Of a stretch of DNA of 10,193 nucleotides, positions 1 through 5,306 are shown one piece after another. A program made the translations under genes and the position numbers. The notes beneath the pieces are model-generated. The model saw only the letters and a program-made list of their open reading frames with translations, searched no databases and was not told the origin of the DNA. The DNA is taken from NCBI GenBank assembly GCA_043809805.1, contig JBDROR010000130.1, positions 1 through 10,193 on the forward strand. The letters run 5' to 3'. The DNA is from JAQUKH01 sp043809805 (GTDB taxonomy: Bacteria; JACRDZ01; JAQUKH01). Within the stretch, counting starts at the first letter, position 1, and every line of letters starts with the position of its first letter.

Positions 1-156
1 GCCTTCTTCCTTTACAATTCCCAATAATTTTCCGCTCTTATCCACTACCGGAGCGCCGCTTATGTTTTTCTCCACAAATAATTCCGCCAATTTATGAATG
101 TCCATTTCAGGGCTAACCGTAACAACATTTTTTGTCATTATGTCTTTTATCAGCAT
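1..156 (-). CDS. CBS-domain protein, N-terminal part only
   Basis: The visible 52 codons give a protein starting MLIKDIMTKNVVTVSPEMDI and continuing through NISGAPVVDKSGKLLGIV. This is the first half of a CBS domain: the I.DIMT.....V.P.......A.....I.G.PVVD..G...GI pattern is clear. CBS domains usually occur in pairs and bind adenine nucleotides or act as regulatory modules in other proteins. The remaining part lies outside the window, so the full architecture is unknown (stand-alone pair or fusion). The ATG at 154-156 has a strong Shine-Dalgarno GGAGGAG about 3 nt upstream on the minus strand. It follows the ATPase gene on the same strand by 44 nt but has its own extended -10 promoter. The domain call is secure; the specific function is not known. 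Confidence 0.85.
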   Translation of the reverse strand, partial: MLIKDIMTKNVVTVSPEMDIHKLAELFVEKNISGAPVVDKSGKLLGIVKEEG

Positions 157-174
157 ATCTCCTCCTTTTCTAAA

Positions 175-183
175 ATTATAGCA
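175..183 (-). promoter_or_regulatory. Extended -10 promoter of the CBS-domain gene
   Basis: Read on the minus strand, this is TGCTATAAT, a perfect extended -10 (TGn plus TATAAT), placed about 18 nt before the start codon with the Shine-Dalgarno between. The -35 position (about 198-203, TGAAAT) is weak and overlaps the stop codon of the upstream ATPase gene. The extended -10 can compensate for that. Confidence 0.55.
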
Positions 184-200
184 CTTCCATTTTAAATATT

Positions 201-1424
201 TCAAAGCATAGAAAAATGACAATTATATATATTCCTGCGGATTAAACCCATCCGGGACGAACGTGAAATAACAAGTCCTTTTTTTGCAGTATTACCCGCC
301 ATGTCTAACCATAGCTTTAATGAGGACACATGTTGTGATGAAATTGTCGAGGATAATTTTATTTCCACCGGGAAAATTTTCTGTGCAGTTTCAATTAAAA
401 GATCAACCTCAAAACCGTCTACGCTTCTCCAAAAATACAAAGAACAAGGATCAATAAAAGCGGAAAAACGTTTAACAAACTGTATCACACAAGCTGTTTC
501 GAATAAAGCTCCTGCCATGGGGCCCTGCAGCAAATGATTTTCATCCTGCAAACCGACTAAATATGCTACCAACCCCGTATCTAAAAAATAACATTTTGGA
601 GACTTTATAATCCTCTTGCCAAAATTTTTATGATAAGGATATAACAAATAAACAATTGAGCTTGCTTCCAGAAAAGATACCCATGATTTTATTGTGGGGA
701 CTGTAACACCTATCTCACGGGAAAGAATGGAATAATTAAGTTCTTGGCTTGTTCTGGCAGCTAAAAGCCGCAAAAAACGTTCAAAGTCATTAAGATTCGC
801 TGTTTTTATGTTGCCTCTTACATCACGGTCAATATATGTCTGAACATAACTCGAAAACCACAGCTTTCTTGAAATCTTTTTATTGACAAATAACTCAGGA
901 TATCCGCCCTGTAAAAGCCATGCGCCGGAAGATATCGATTTTTTCAACATAGTTTTTACACTAGTTAAATGATTTATAAATAAAGAAGCACTTGCCAGGT
1001 TGATCCTTCTGTTATTGTTTATCTCATCCAAAGAAAAAGGGAATAATGTTAGCACAGCAACACGTCCGGCCAGCGACTCACTGACATTCCGCATCAAAGG
1101 AAAAGCTTGAGACCCTGTTATTACCCATTGTCCAGGTTTTCGATCTTTATCAATCCTTGCTTTAATATATGACAAAAGTTGTGGAGCATTCTGAATCTCA
1201 TCAATAATTAAAGGGGGTGAATATCGTTCTAAAAAACCTCTGGGATCTTCTATCGCAAAAGAACGGATATCGAGTTCATCTAAAGAAACATAGTTATATT
1301 TACCGCCCAGAATCTTTTTAACTAATGTTGTCTTTCCACACTGTCTTGAACCGGTAATAAGAACAGCCGGGAAAGTTTTTATGGAATTTTTTAGTGTTTT
1401 TTCTATCAATCTGTTGACATACAT
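201..1424 (-). CDS. AAA_14 / DUF4143 family ATPase
   Basis: This is a 407-residue protein of the widespread 'ATP-binding protein, AAA_14 then DUF4143' family, often a lone accessory gene of unknown role. Seen, numbered from the chosen start: Walker A GSRQCGKTT at about 25-33; Walker B LIIDE at about 72-76; ITGSQAF sensor-like segment near 103; winged-helix-like part at about 225-255; and a C-terminal nuclease-like EVD ... VEIK pair (about 339-341 and 353-356) as in PD-(D/E)XK folds. The length is typical. The frame stays open seven codons further (a TTG at 1445, an ATG at 1433). I chose the ATG at 1424 because the protein then begins MYVNRLIEK, the usual family start, and because the -10 box overlaps the ATG at 1433, so upstream starts would not be transcribed. 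It ends in TGA. It may be acquired; its cellular role is not known. Confidence 0.88.
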   Translation of the reverse strand: MYVNRLIEKTLKNSIKTFPAVLITGSRQCGKTTLVKKILGGKYNYVSLDELDIRSFAIEDPRGFLERYSPPLIIDEIQNAPQLLSYIKARIDKDRKPGQWVITGSQAFPLMRNVSESLAGRVAVLTLFPFSLDEINNNRRINLASASLFINHLTSVKTMLKKSISSGAWLLQGGYPELFVNKKISRKLWFSSYVQTYIDRDVRGNIKTANLNDFERFLRLLAARTSQELNYSILSREIGVTVPTIKSWVSFLEASSIVYLLYPYHKNFGKRIIKSPKCYFLDTGLVAYLVGLQDENHLLQGPMAGALFETACVIQFVKRFSAFIDPCSLYFWRSVDGFEVDLLIETAQKIFPVEIKLSSTISSQHVSSLKLWLDMAGNTAKKGLVISRSSRMGLIRRNIYNCHFSML

Positions 1425-1431
1425 GCCTACC

Positions 1432-1459
1432 ATTTTAAAGTACAATTTTAAAATGTCAA
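1432..1459 (-). promoter_or_regulatory. Promoter of the ATPase gene, probably leaderless
   Basis: The minus strand shows TTGACA (1459-1454), a 16-bp spacer and TAAAAT (1437-1432). The ATG at 1424 lies 7 nt after the -10 box, where transcription should begin, so the mRNA probably has no leader. No clear Shine-Dalgarno precedes that ATG. The spacer carries a second TTTTAAAAT-like copy. Confidence 0.6.
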
Positions 1460-1537
1460 GTCTTTTTAAATCTTTTTAGCGGAAACCAAATCATACATTT
1501 TTTCCTTTTCTTGCCCGCGCAATTTCCAAGAGCATGA

Positions 1538-1591
1538 CTAACTCTCCTCAAATCTTGAAATAATCTTTGATATTGCCGATGTATCTACTCC
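1538..1591 (-). pseudogene. Remnant of a RAYT transposase C-terminus
   Basis: The minus strand reads GVDTSAISKIISRFEES followed by TAG. It aligns without gaps with the end of the intact RAYT in this window (GVNTSAIKKCVDKLDAIG), the recognition part of the DnaA-like C-terminal helix-turn-helix. A TAG lies immediately before the first glycine codon, and the upstream frame has more stops, so the rest of the gene is gone. It marks an older RAYT copy, more divergent than a recent duplicate would be. The adjacent region up to 1680 (with TTGACT and TATTATAG on the minus strand) may be leftover from the 5' end of the same element. The match is short, so a chance resemblance is not excluded. Confidence 0.5.
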
Positions 1592-1626
1592 CTAATACCA
1601 CTCATTATTTTATTAATTTTTCCATA

Positions 1627-1641
1627 TATAGAATTTCTATA
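1627..1641. repeat. Perfect 7-bp palindrome around one base
   Basis: TATAGAA, a central T, then TTCTATA. It is too tight for a stable hairpin, so if functional it is more likely a protein-binding site. It lies between the IS110 tail and the RAYT remnant and may be near an element end. Confidence 0.3.
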
Positions 1642-1906
1642 CAAGAAAATAGGGGACAATACTATAATAAAAGTCAATAAATAAATTTAGGCAGAGATAT
1701 CCCCATTATTTTTTAATATAAAAAAACGATTTATCTGCTTTGTCGATAGACAAATAAATTACAAATTCAGTGAGTTCCACCGTTTTATATATCCTTCCAA
1801 TAATCGTTATGGATACAGCGTCACAGACTATAGCCATGCGCTAATAATACTTTATGCATTGTAAAGAATCCGGTGAAACGCCTAAATTGTCCCGCACAGG
1901 GTCGAC
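1640..1906 (-). ncRNA. Candidate bridge-RNA region of the IS110 element
   Basis: Non-coding sequence downstream of the IS110 transposase stop, with no convincing gene. IS110-family elements encode a structured bridge RNA in a non-coding end, and the IS1111 subgroup places it downstream of the recombinase. Here only about 80 bp lie upstream of the CDS before the neighbouring RAYT repeat, so the RNA, if present, should be here. Seen stem-loops: GTCCC against GGG.TC.GAC with a bulge (1889-1906); CAGTG/CACCG with a 5-nt loop and one G-U pair (1768-1782); and TTTGTC/GACAAA with a 4-nt loop (1739-1754), extended by ATTTA/TAAAT across a bulge (1729-1759). The RNA ends and guide loops cannot be fixed by eye. 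Confidence 0.3.
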
Positions 1907-3223
1907 TTACGCCGCCCTAACGTTAGTTAGCACAGGCTGTTCCACCGAATTCTGTAAAATATGTTCAATCGAAAAAGGCGTAGTATTTTTAATTACCGCG
2001 CATGCAATACGCAATAATTTTTCAGCGCATTTTATTCGTAGCTTGAATTTATTATCCCGGCACACGCCTTTAATTTCTAACTTTTTCAGAAATAAATCTT
2101 TGAAAACCTTATTCTTTAAAGCGGCGTTTGCGGCAGAACATAAAGCATAACGCAATAACGCATTGCCTTTTTTGGATATACTTAAATGACCTTTATACAT
2201 ACCTGATTGACGGTGTTCAAGATCAAATCCAGCTCGTTTTTCTATCTGTCTTATATTATTATACCTGTCGATGTTTTTTACGCAAGCCATAAATGTGGCT
2301 GAATTTATTGGACCAAAACCCGGTATTGTTTGTAGCAATTCGTAATCTTTACTGTGCTTACATAATTGGTCTATCTCATATTCTATTGAAGATAGTTTGT
2401 TTTGTATGAATTCTATCTGATTCACCATATTATTCGCTATCACATAGGTTGAAATATTAGGCTCACAACCTATAGAATCCTGAGCTTTTAACCATACCTG
2501 TCGTAGTCTTTCTTTTGCTTTCATTGCTATTATTTTATCTTTATTGAACATTTTAATGAATTTATTGAGCGATATCTTTTGTATTTGATACGCTGTTGGG
2601 AAATGCTTTAATAAAAAGAGTATTTCTTGATGTAATATGTTGTCGTATAAACTCTCTATTTCAGGAAAATACATACAGAAAAAACTGTTTCTGATCATGG
2701 CTTTCATTCCAAGAAGTTGCCTTGATAGTTTATATCTATAACTAATTAAACTTTTTAATCCATCATAAAAAGGGCTTGGCGTTGGATAATATAAAACCTT
2801 GCCTTGGGACATAAGGTCTGTAACATTCAATGCGTCTTTAGCATCATTTTTTCTCCAGCTTCCGTCCAGTGTACGTCTGTTATCTTTTGCGATCATAGTT
2901 GAAATTTGGCATACAGGTAAATCTTTTTGCAGCAAAAAGGCAGCTAATGGTTTATGATATTGCCCTGTAGGTTCAAAACCACAAAAAATGTCTTGCTTCC
3001 CAAAAACATCTTTGGTAACATAAATCTTGTTAAGCATACTATTAAAGCCTTTTCTGTTATTCGAAAATCTAAAATTTTTAAGTAAAATGTTGTGAGCCGA
3101 ATCCATAAAACACATGTCAGAATACTCCTTGCTCACATCAAAACCGACTAACATAGTGTTCCCATTGTTCTTAATGGTTTCTTTTAGTTGATACAGTTCT
3201 TTAATACTTGCAATCTTTGGCAT
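1907..3223 (-). CDS. IS110-family transposase (DEDD recombinase)
   Basis: This is a full-length 438-residue RNA-guided recombinase-type transposase. The N-terminal RuvC-like DEDD domain shows D29 (VGFDVSKEYSD), E84 (GFEPTGQYH), and D127 and D130 (NDAKDA). A long helical middle follows. The C-terminal Transposase_20 domain has the helix-hairpin-helix LLQTIPGFGP (about 296-305) and the catalytic-serine motif RQSG, with Ser340, then GHLSISKKGNALLRYAL. All known key residues are present, so the enzyme may be active. The ATG at 3221-3223 has AGGAGG about 8 nt upstream. That site sits inside a near-palindrome (3224-3237), which could damp translation. It lies between a RAYT unit and a RAYT remnant, which matters because some family members target REP sequences. 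Confidence 0.93.
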   Translation of the reverse strand: MPKIASIKELYQLKETIKNNGNTMLVGFDVSKEYSDMCFMDSAHNILLKNFRFSNNRKGFNSMLNKIYVTKDVFGKQDIFCGFEPTGQYHKPLAAFLLQKDLPVCQISTMIAKDNRRTLDGSWRKNDAKDALNVTDLMSQGKVLYYPTPSPFYDGLKSLISYRYKLSRQLLGMKAMIRNSFFCMYFPEIESLYDNILHQEILFLLKHFPTAYQIQKISLNKFIKMFNKDKIIAMKAKERLRQVWLKAQDSIGCEPNISTYVIANNMVNQIEFIQNKLSSIEYEIDQLCKHSKDYELLQTIPGFGPINSATFMACVKNIDRYNNIRQIEKRAGFDLEHRQSGMYKGHLSISKKGNALLRYALCSAANAALKNKVFKDLFLKKLEIKGVCRDNKFKLRIKCAEKLLRIACAVIKNTTPFSIEHILQNSVEQPVLTNVRAA

Positions 3224-3262
3224 AAGGGGGCCTCCTTTTTTAATATGTTTTGGGTAACTATA

Positions 3263-3291
3263 TTATTATTTGGAGGTATCCCTTATGTCAA
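3263..3291 (-). promoter_or_regulatory. Promoter of the IS110 transposase
   Basis: The minus strand has TTGACA (3291-3286), 17 bp, then TAATAA (3268-3263), followed after about 30 nt by the Shine-Dalgarno and ATG. It lies within about 20 bp of the RAYT inverted repeat, so part of it could be host flank rather than insertion-sequence DNA. Confidence 0.5.
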
Positions 3292-3304
3292 TTTTTATTA
3301 TATA

Positions 3305-3324
3305 ACGTTGTTTCCTACATATAC
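3305..3324. repeat. Left inverted repeat of the RAYT unit
   Basis: ACGTTGTTTCCTAC, then ATATAC. It is the reverse complement of 4343-4362 with one mismatch (A here; the other arm would give G). The core GTTTCC recurs in the REP-like array beside the other arm. Confidence 0.75.
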
Positions 3325-3328
3325 TTAT

Positions 3329-4300
3329 TTATCCAATGGCATCCAATTTATCAACGCATTTCTTTATTGCTGACGTATTTACTCCCAGATGCAGGGCTAT
3401 CTCTGCAAATGATAATTTCAGTTCCACAATACTTCTTTGTGCAATTATCGCTCGAATCTCGCTTACTTTTCTCCGCCGACTGCCGGCCTTTAATTCTCCC
3501 GGATTAATCTTGCTCTTTTTACACTCTTCATCTATTATATTTGCTATATTTTTACCAGACTTGTGTAATCTCAATCGCCGCATCTCTTTTTCTTCGGCTT
3601 CTTTTAACATATTATGCACAAAAGCACTATCACCAAGAATCCTCTCGTCAAATTCTTCATCCCCTTTTCTTCCCCTCATCGATAAAACTTTTGACCAACC
3701 GCCAGCACTCCTTATTAATCCGCCTCCCGAAAATTCTCGTTTATCTTTTAATCCCTCTTCAATAAAGATTTGATACGCTCTTTTTGCTACTGTTTTCCTT
3801 TTACTATATTGGGATAATACATAATCTTTATCCATCCATTCATGATCTATATTTTTTATAATCGCATTATGCCCGCTCCAGCGGTAATTATCCAAAGCTC
3901 CTATACTTTTTAGCATACCTGATCTTATAGGATTCAGATGTATGTATCTTACTAATGATAATAGATATCTATCCTCGTCACACAATATTGATTTGTATCG
4001 ATTCTCAAACAGGTGCCCGCTTCTCTTGTGTCTGCGATTAAAGTATTGAGCATACCATGTTAAAAGTTTTCTCATTACTTCTGATATGCCTTTTTCTCCG
4101 CTCTTGAATAGAATATGAACATGGTTATTCATCAACACCCATGCATATATTGAACATTTCCCTTCGATGATATTTTTGCCCAATCGTTCTAAAAACTTGT
4201 TCCTGTCGTCATCATCAACAAAAATATCAGACTTATTTATACCCCTGATCATTATGTGATGTAGGGCTCCAGGAATATCTAATCGTGCTTGTCGCGGCAT
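3329..4300 (-). CDS. RAYT, Y1 HUH transposase with DnaA-like HTH
   Basis: This 323-residue REP-associated tyrosine transposase begins MPRQARLDIPGALHHIMIRG, the usual start of the family. Seen: the HUH motif NNHVHILF (His at about 60 and 62); a catalytic-tyrosine helix with WYAQYFNRRHKRSGHLF at about 82-98; RYIHLNPIRSG at about 118-127; and a C-terminal extension ending FAEIALHLGVNTSAIKK, a DnaA/HTH-like DNA-binding segment. Family members nick and join single-stranded REP hairpins. An in-frame ATG eight codons upstream (4324) is possible. I chose 4300 because the -10 box lies between the two ATGs, and because GGAGG in that stretch is too far from the ATG to act as a ribosome site. The gene looks intact and lies inside inverted repeats. 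Confidence 0.93.
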   Translation of the reverse strand: MPRQARLDIPGALHHIMIRGINKSDIFVDDDDRNKFLERLGKNIIEGKCSIYAWVLMNNHVHILFKSGEKGISEVMRKLLTWYAQYFNRRHKRSGHLFENRYKSILCDEDRYLLSLVRYIHLNPIRSGMLKSIGALDNYRWSGHNAIIKNIDHEWMDKDYVLSQYSKRKTVAKRAYQIFIEEGLKDKREFSGGGLIRSAGGWSKVLSMRGRKGDEEFDERILGDSAFVHNMLKEAEEKEMRRLRLHKSGKNIANIIDEECKKSKINPGELKAGSRRRKVSEIRAIIAQRSIVELKLSFAEIALHLGVNTSAIKKCVDKLDAIG

Positions 4301-4306
4301 TACTAT

Positions 4307-4335
4307 ATTATACTGTTCCTCCATTTATTTGTCAA
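4307..4335 (-). promoter_or_regulatory. Consensus promoter of the RAYT gene, leaderless
   Basis: A perfect sigma-70 consensus on the minus strand: TTGACA (4335-4330), 17 bp, TATAAT (4312-4307). The ATG at 4300 begins 7 nt after the -10 box, so the first transcribed base is probably the A of the ATG. The strength of this promoter is surprising for a transposase. Confidence 0.75.
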
Positions 4336-4342
4336 TTTTTTA

Positions 4343-4362
4343 GTATACGTAGGAAACAACGT
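4343..4362. repeat. Right inverted repeat of the RAYT unit
   Basis: GTATAC, then GTAGGAAACAACGT; pairs with 3305-3324 at 19 of 20 positions. Confidence 0.75.
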
Positions 4363-4390
4363 CCCTGTTTCCGTCCCCTGTTTCCGTCCC
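4352..4390. repeat. REP-like hairpin and tandem GTCCCTGTTTCC units
   Basis: GGAAACA (4352-4358) and TGTTTCC (4366-4372) form a 7-bp stem around the loop ACGTCCC. A second unit, GTCCCCTGTTTCC (4373-4385), follows directly and a third begins with GTCCC (4386). Palindromic short units next to a RAYT gene are what REP sequences look like. The hairpin uses the terminal inverted repeat as one arm. Confidence 0.6.
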
Positions 4391-4424
4391 AGGGCAGGCA
4401 GGCTCTTTTTACCATAGATACCTT

Positions 4425-4620
4425 TTACAAAGTGCTGAAGGGTTTGCTATGCGGGTAATTTATTTTAATTTCTATACCGAATTTCATTATCTCATATAGG
4501 ATTGGTGAATCTTCATTATTTTCATAGTCATATACTGATACAGGAAGAAGTAGAAAAGAAGCAATTTTTTTCTGCTTCCTTATTTAAGTTATTAAATATG
4601 TCTACCCAACCGATATTGGA
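4425..4620 (-). pseudogene. Possible decayed coding remnant, unrecognised
   Basis: This is the only content I can suggest for the roughly 300 bp between the REP-like repeats and the sce7726 gene. On the minus strand one frame reads IGWVDIFNNLNKEAEKN and then stops. An overlapping frame continues LPVSVYDYENNEDSPILYE, then IMKFGIEIKINYPHSK, and ends at TAA (4427-4425). Together they look like protein with one frameshift. The SPILYEIMKFGIEI part vaguely recalls the end of small nucleotidyltransferase (MNT-type) domains, but I do not recognise it. There is no start or ribosome site. The region is AT-rich, so chance is a real alternative. It may also hold the promoter of the plus-strand gene at 4692, among several AT-rich -10-like boxes at 4637-4665. 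Confidence 0.22.
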
Positions 4621-4691
4621 TATAAATTATTTTTTATATAACGTATTATGATAATATGATAAAATAAATTTAATACCAATTAAACTCATAT

Positions 4692-5306
4692 ATGAAAACA
4701 TCTACTCAAAAAATGACATTAACAAACGATTTGATCATAAGATCCGCGCTCAAGGAAGTTTTAAAAAAGAAACACGCAAAAGACAAAGAACTAAGAATAA
4801 TTGACGAACTGGGGATTCAGCATGGCAGCGTTAGGATAGATATCGCAGTAATAAATGGGATAATGCATGGCTACGAAATTAAGAGTGATCGTGATACTCT
4901 GGCGCGATTGCCAGAGCAAATACAGGCATATAATGCTATCTTTGACCTGGTTACTATCGTCGTTGGTAGCAAACACTTTATTGATGCGTTCAAGATGATC
5001 CCCGATTGGTGGGGTATTGAGACGGCGCATATAGATAAAAACGGCTCAGTTTTCTTTAATCAGATTAGAAAACCAGAAGATAATCCAAAACAAGATAGCA
5101 TTGCTATCGCTCGGCTCTTATGGAGACACGAAGCTCTTGATAAGTTAGAAATTCTTGGCAAGGCAGGTGGTATCCGATCAAAACCACGAGAGGTAGTGTA
5201 CGAAAGGCTTGTAACATCAATGAAGCTTAAACCGTTGAAGCAATATGTGCGGAGCGTCCTTCAGTTTTCGCGGCAAGACTGGAGACCTGACGTGCAACCA
5301 GAGTAA
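4692..5306 (+). CDS. sce7726-family PD-(D/E)XK-like protein
   Basis: A protein of 204 residues resembling the sce7726 family, an uncharacterised group usually about 200 residues long. Seen: a nuclease-type arrangement with E39 (DELGI), D50 (SVRIDIAVING) and E62-I-K64 (HGYEIKSDRDTL), that is D...ExK with the expected spacing; then QIQAYNAIFDLVTIVVGSKH and a C-terminal helical part with RSKPRE and QDWRPD. This suggests a DNA-cleaving or DNA-binding core; activity is inferred. The start is uncertain: ATG at 4692 or 4713 (MTLTNDLIIRSAL); neither has a Shine-Dalgarno. The last 80 bp overlap the convergent beta-family gene, and the C-terminus still looks family-like, so the overlap seems real. It faces the higBA operon and may be part of the same module. 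Confidence 0.75.
   Translation: MKTSTQKMTLTNDLIIRSALKEVLKKKHAKDKELRIIDELGIQHGSVRIDIAVINGIMHGYEIKSDRDTLARLPEQIQAYNAIFDLVTIVVGSKHFIDAFKMIPDWWGIETAHIDKNGSVFFNQIRKPEDNPKQDSIAIARLLWRHEALDKLEILGKAGGIRSKPREVVYERLVTSMKLKPLKQYVRSVLQFSRQDWRPDVQPE

Larger units (their letters stand above)
1600..3304 (-). mobile_element. IS110-family insertion sequence (ends approximate)
   Basis: The element consists of the intact DEDD transposase and its flanking non-coding ends. IS110 elements usually lack long terminal inverted repeats and leave no clear target duplication, so the limits given are outer bounds: the RAYT inverted repeat at 3305 on one side and the RAYT remnant at 1591 on the other. The non-coding arrangement (short before the gene, long after it) fits the IS1111-type layout. 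The similar motifs GGGATACCTCC (near 3280) and GGGATATCTCT (near 1700), in the same orientation, may mark the subterminal ends, but this is weak. Confidence 0.6.
3305..4362 (-). mobile_element. RAYT (REP-associated tyrosine transposase) unit
   Basis: The unit is about 1058 bp and is closely bounded by 20-bp inverted repeats that match at 19 of 20 positions (3305-3324 and 4343-4362). One repeat ends 4 bp after the stop codon; the other starts 7 bp beyond the -35 box. Promoter, gene and ends thus form one compact cassette. REP-like GTTTCC units continue outside the right repeat. RAYTs are usually considered domesticated or slow-moving relatives of IS200/IS605 that act on REP hairpins. Terminal inverted repeats this tidy suggest that the whole cassette was moved or copied. 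Confidence 0.6.

Noticed and set aside
301..537. Open plus-strand reading frame of 78 codons
   Set aside because: It lies antisense inside the well-supported ATPase gene, has no ribosome site and no recognisable motif.
1494..1536. 14-codon minus ORF MLLEIARARKGKNV with a GAGGAG site
   Set aside because: Very short, directly after the RAYT remnant stop, and the apparent ribosome site is the FEES coding sequence. Not enough support for a gene.
3336..3773. Plus-strand open frame of 145 codons
   Set aside because: It is the antisense shadow of the RAYT gene; low-complexity, serine- and leucine-rich text without family resemblance.
4376..4410. Terminator from CCCTG/CAGGG stem and TTTTT
   Set aside because: The stem is only 5 bp with a 9-nt loop, and the T-run is 11 nt away. 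It is better explained as part of the REP-like repeats.
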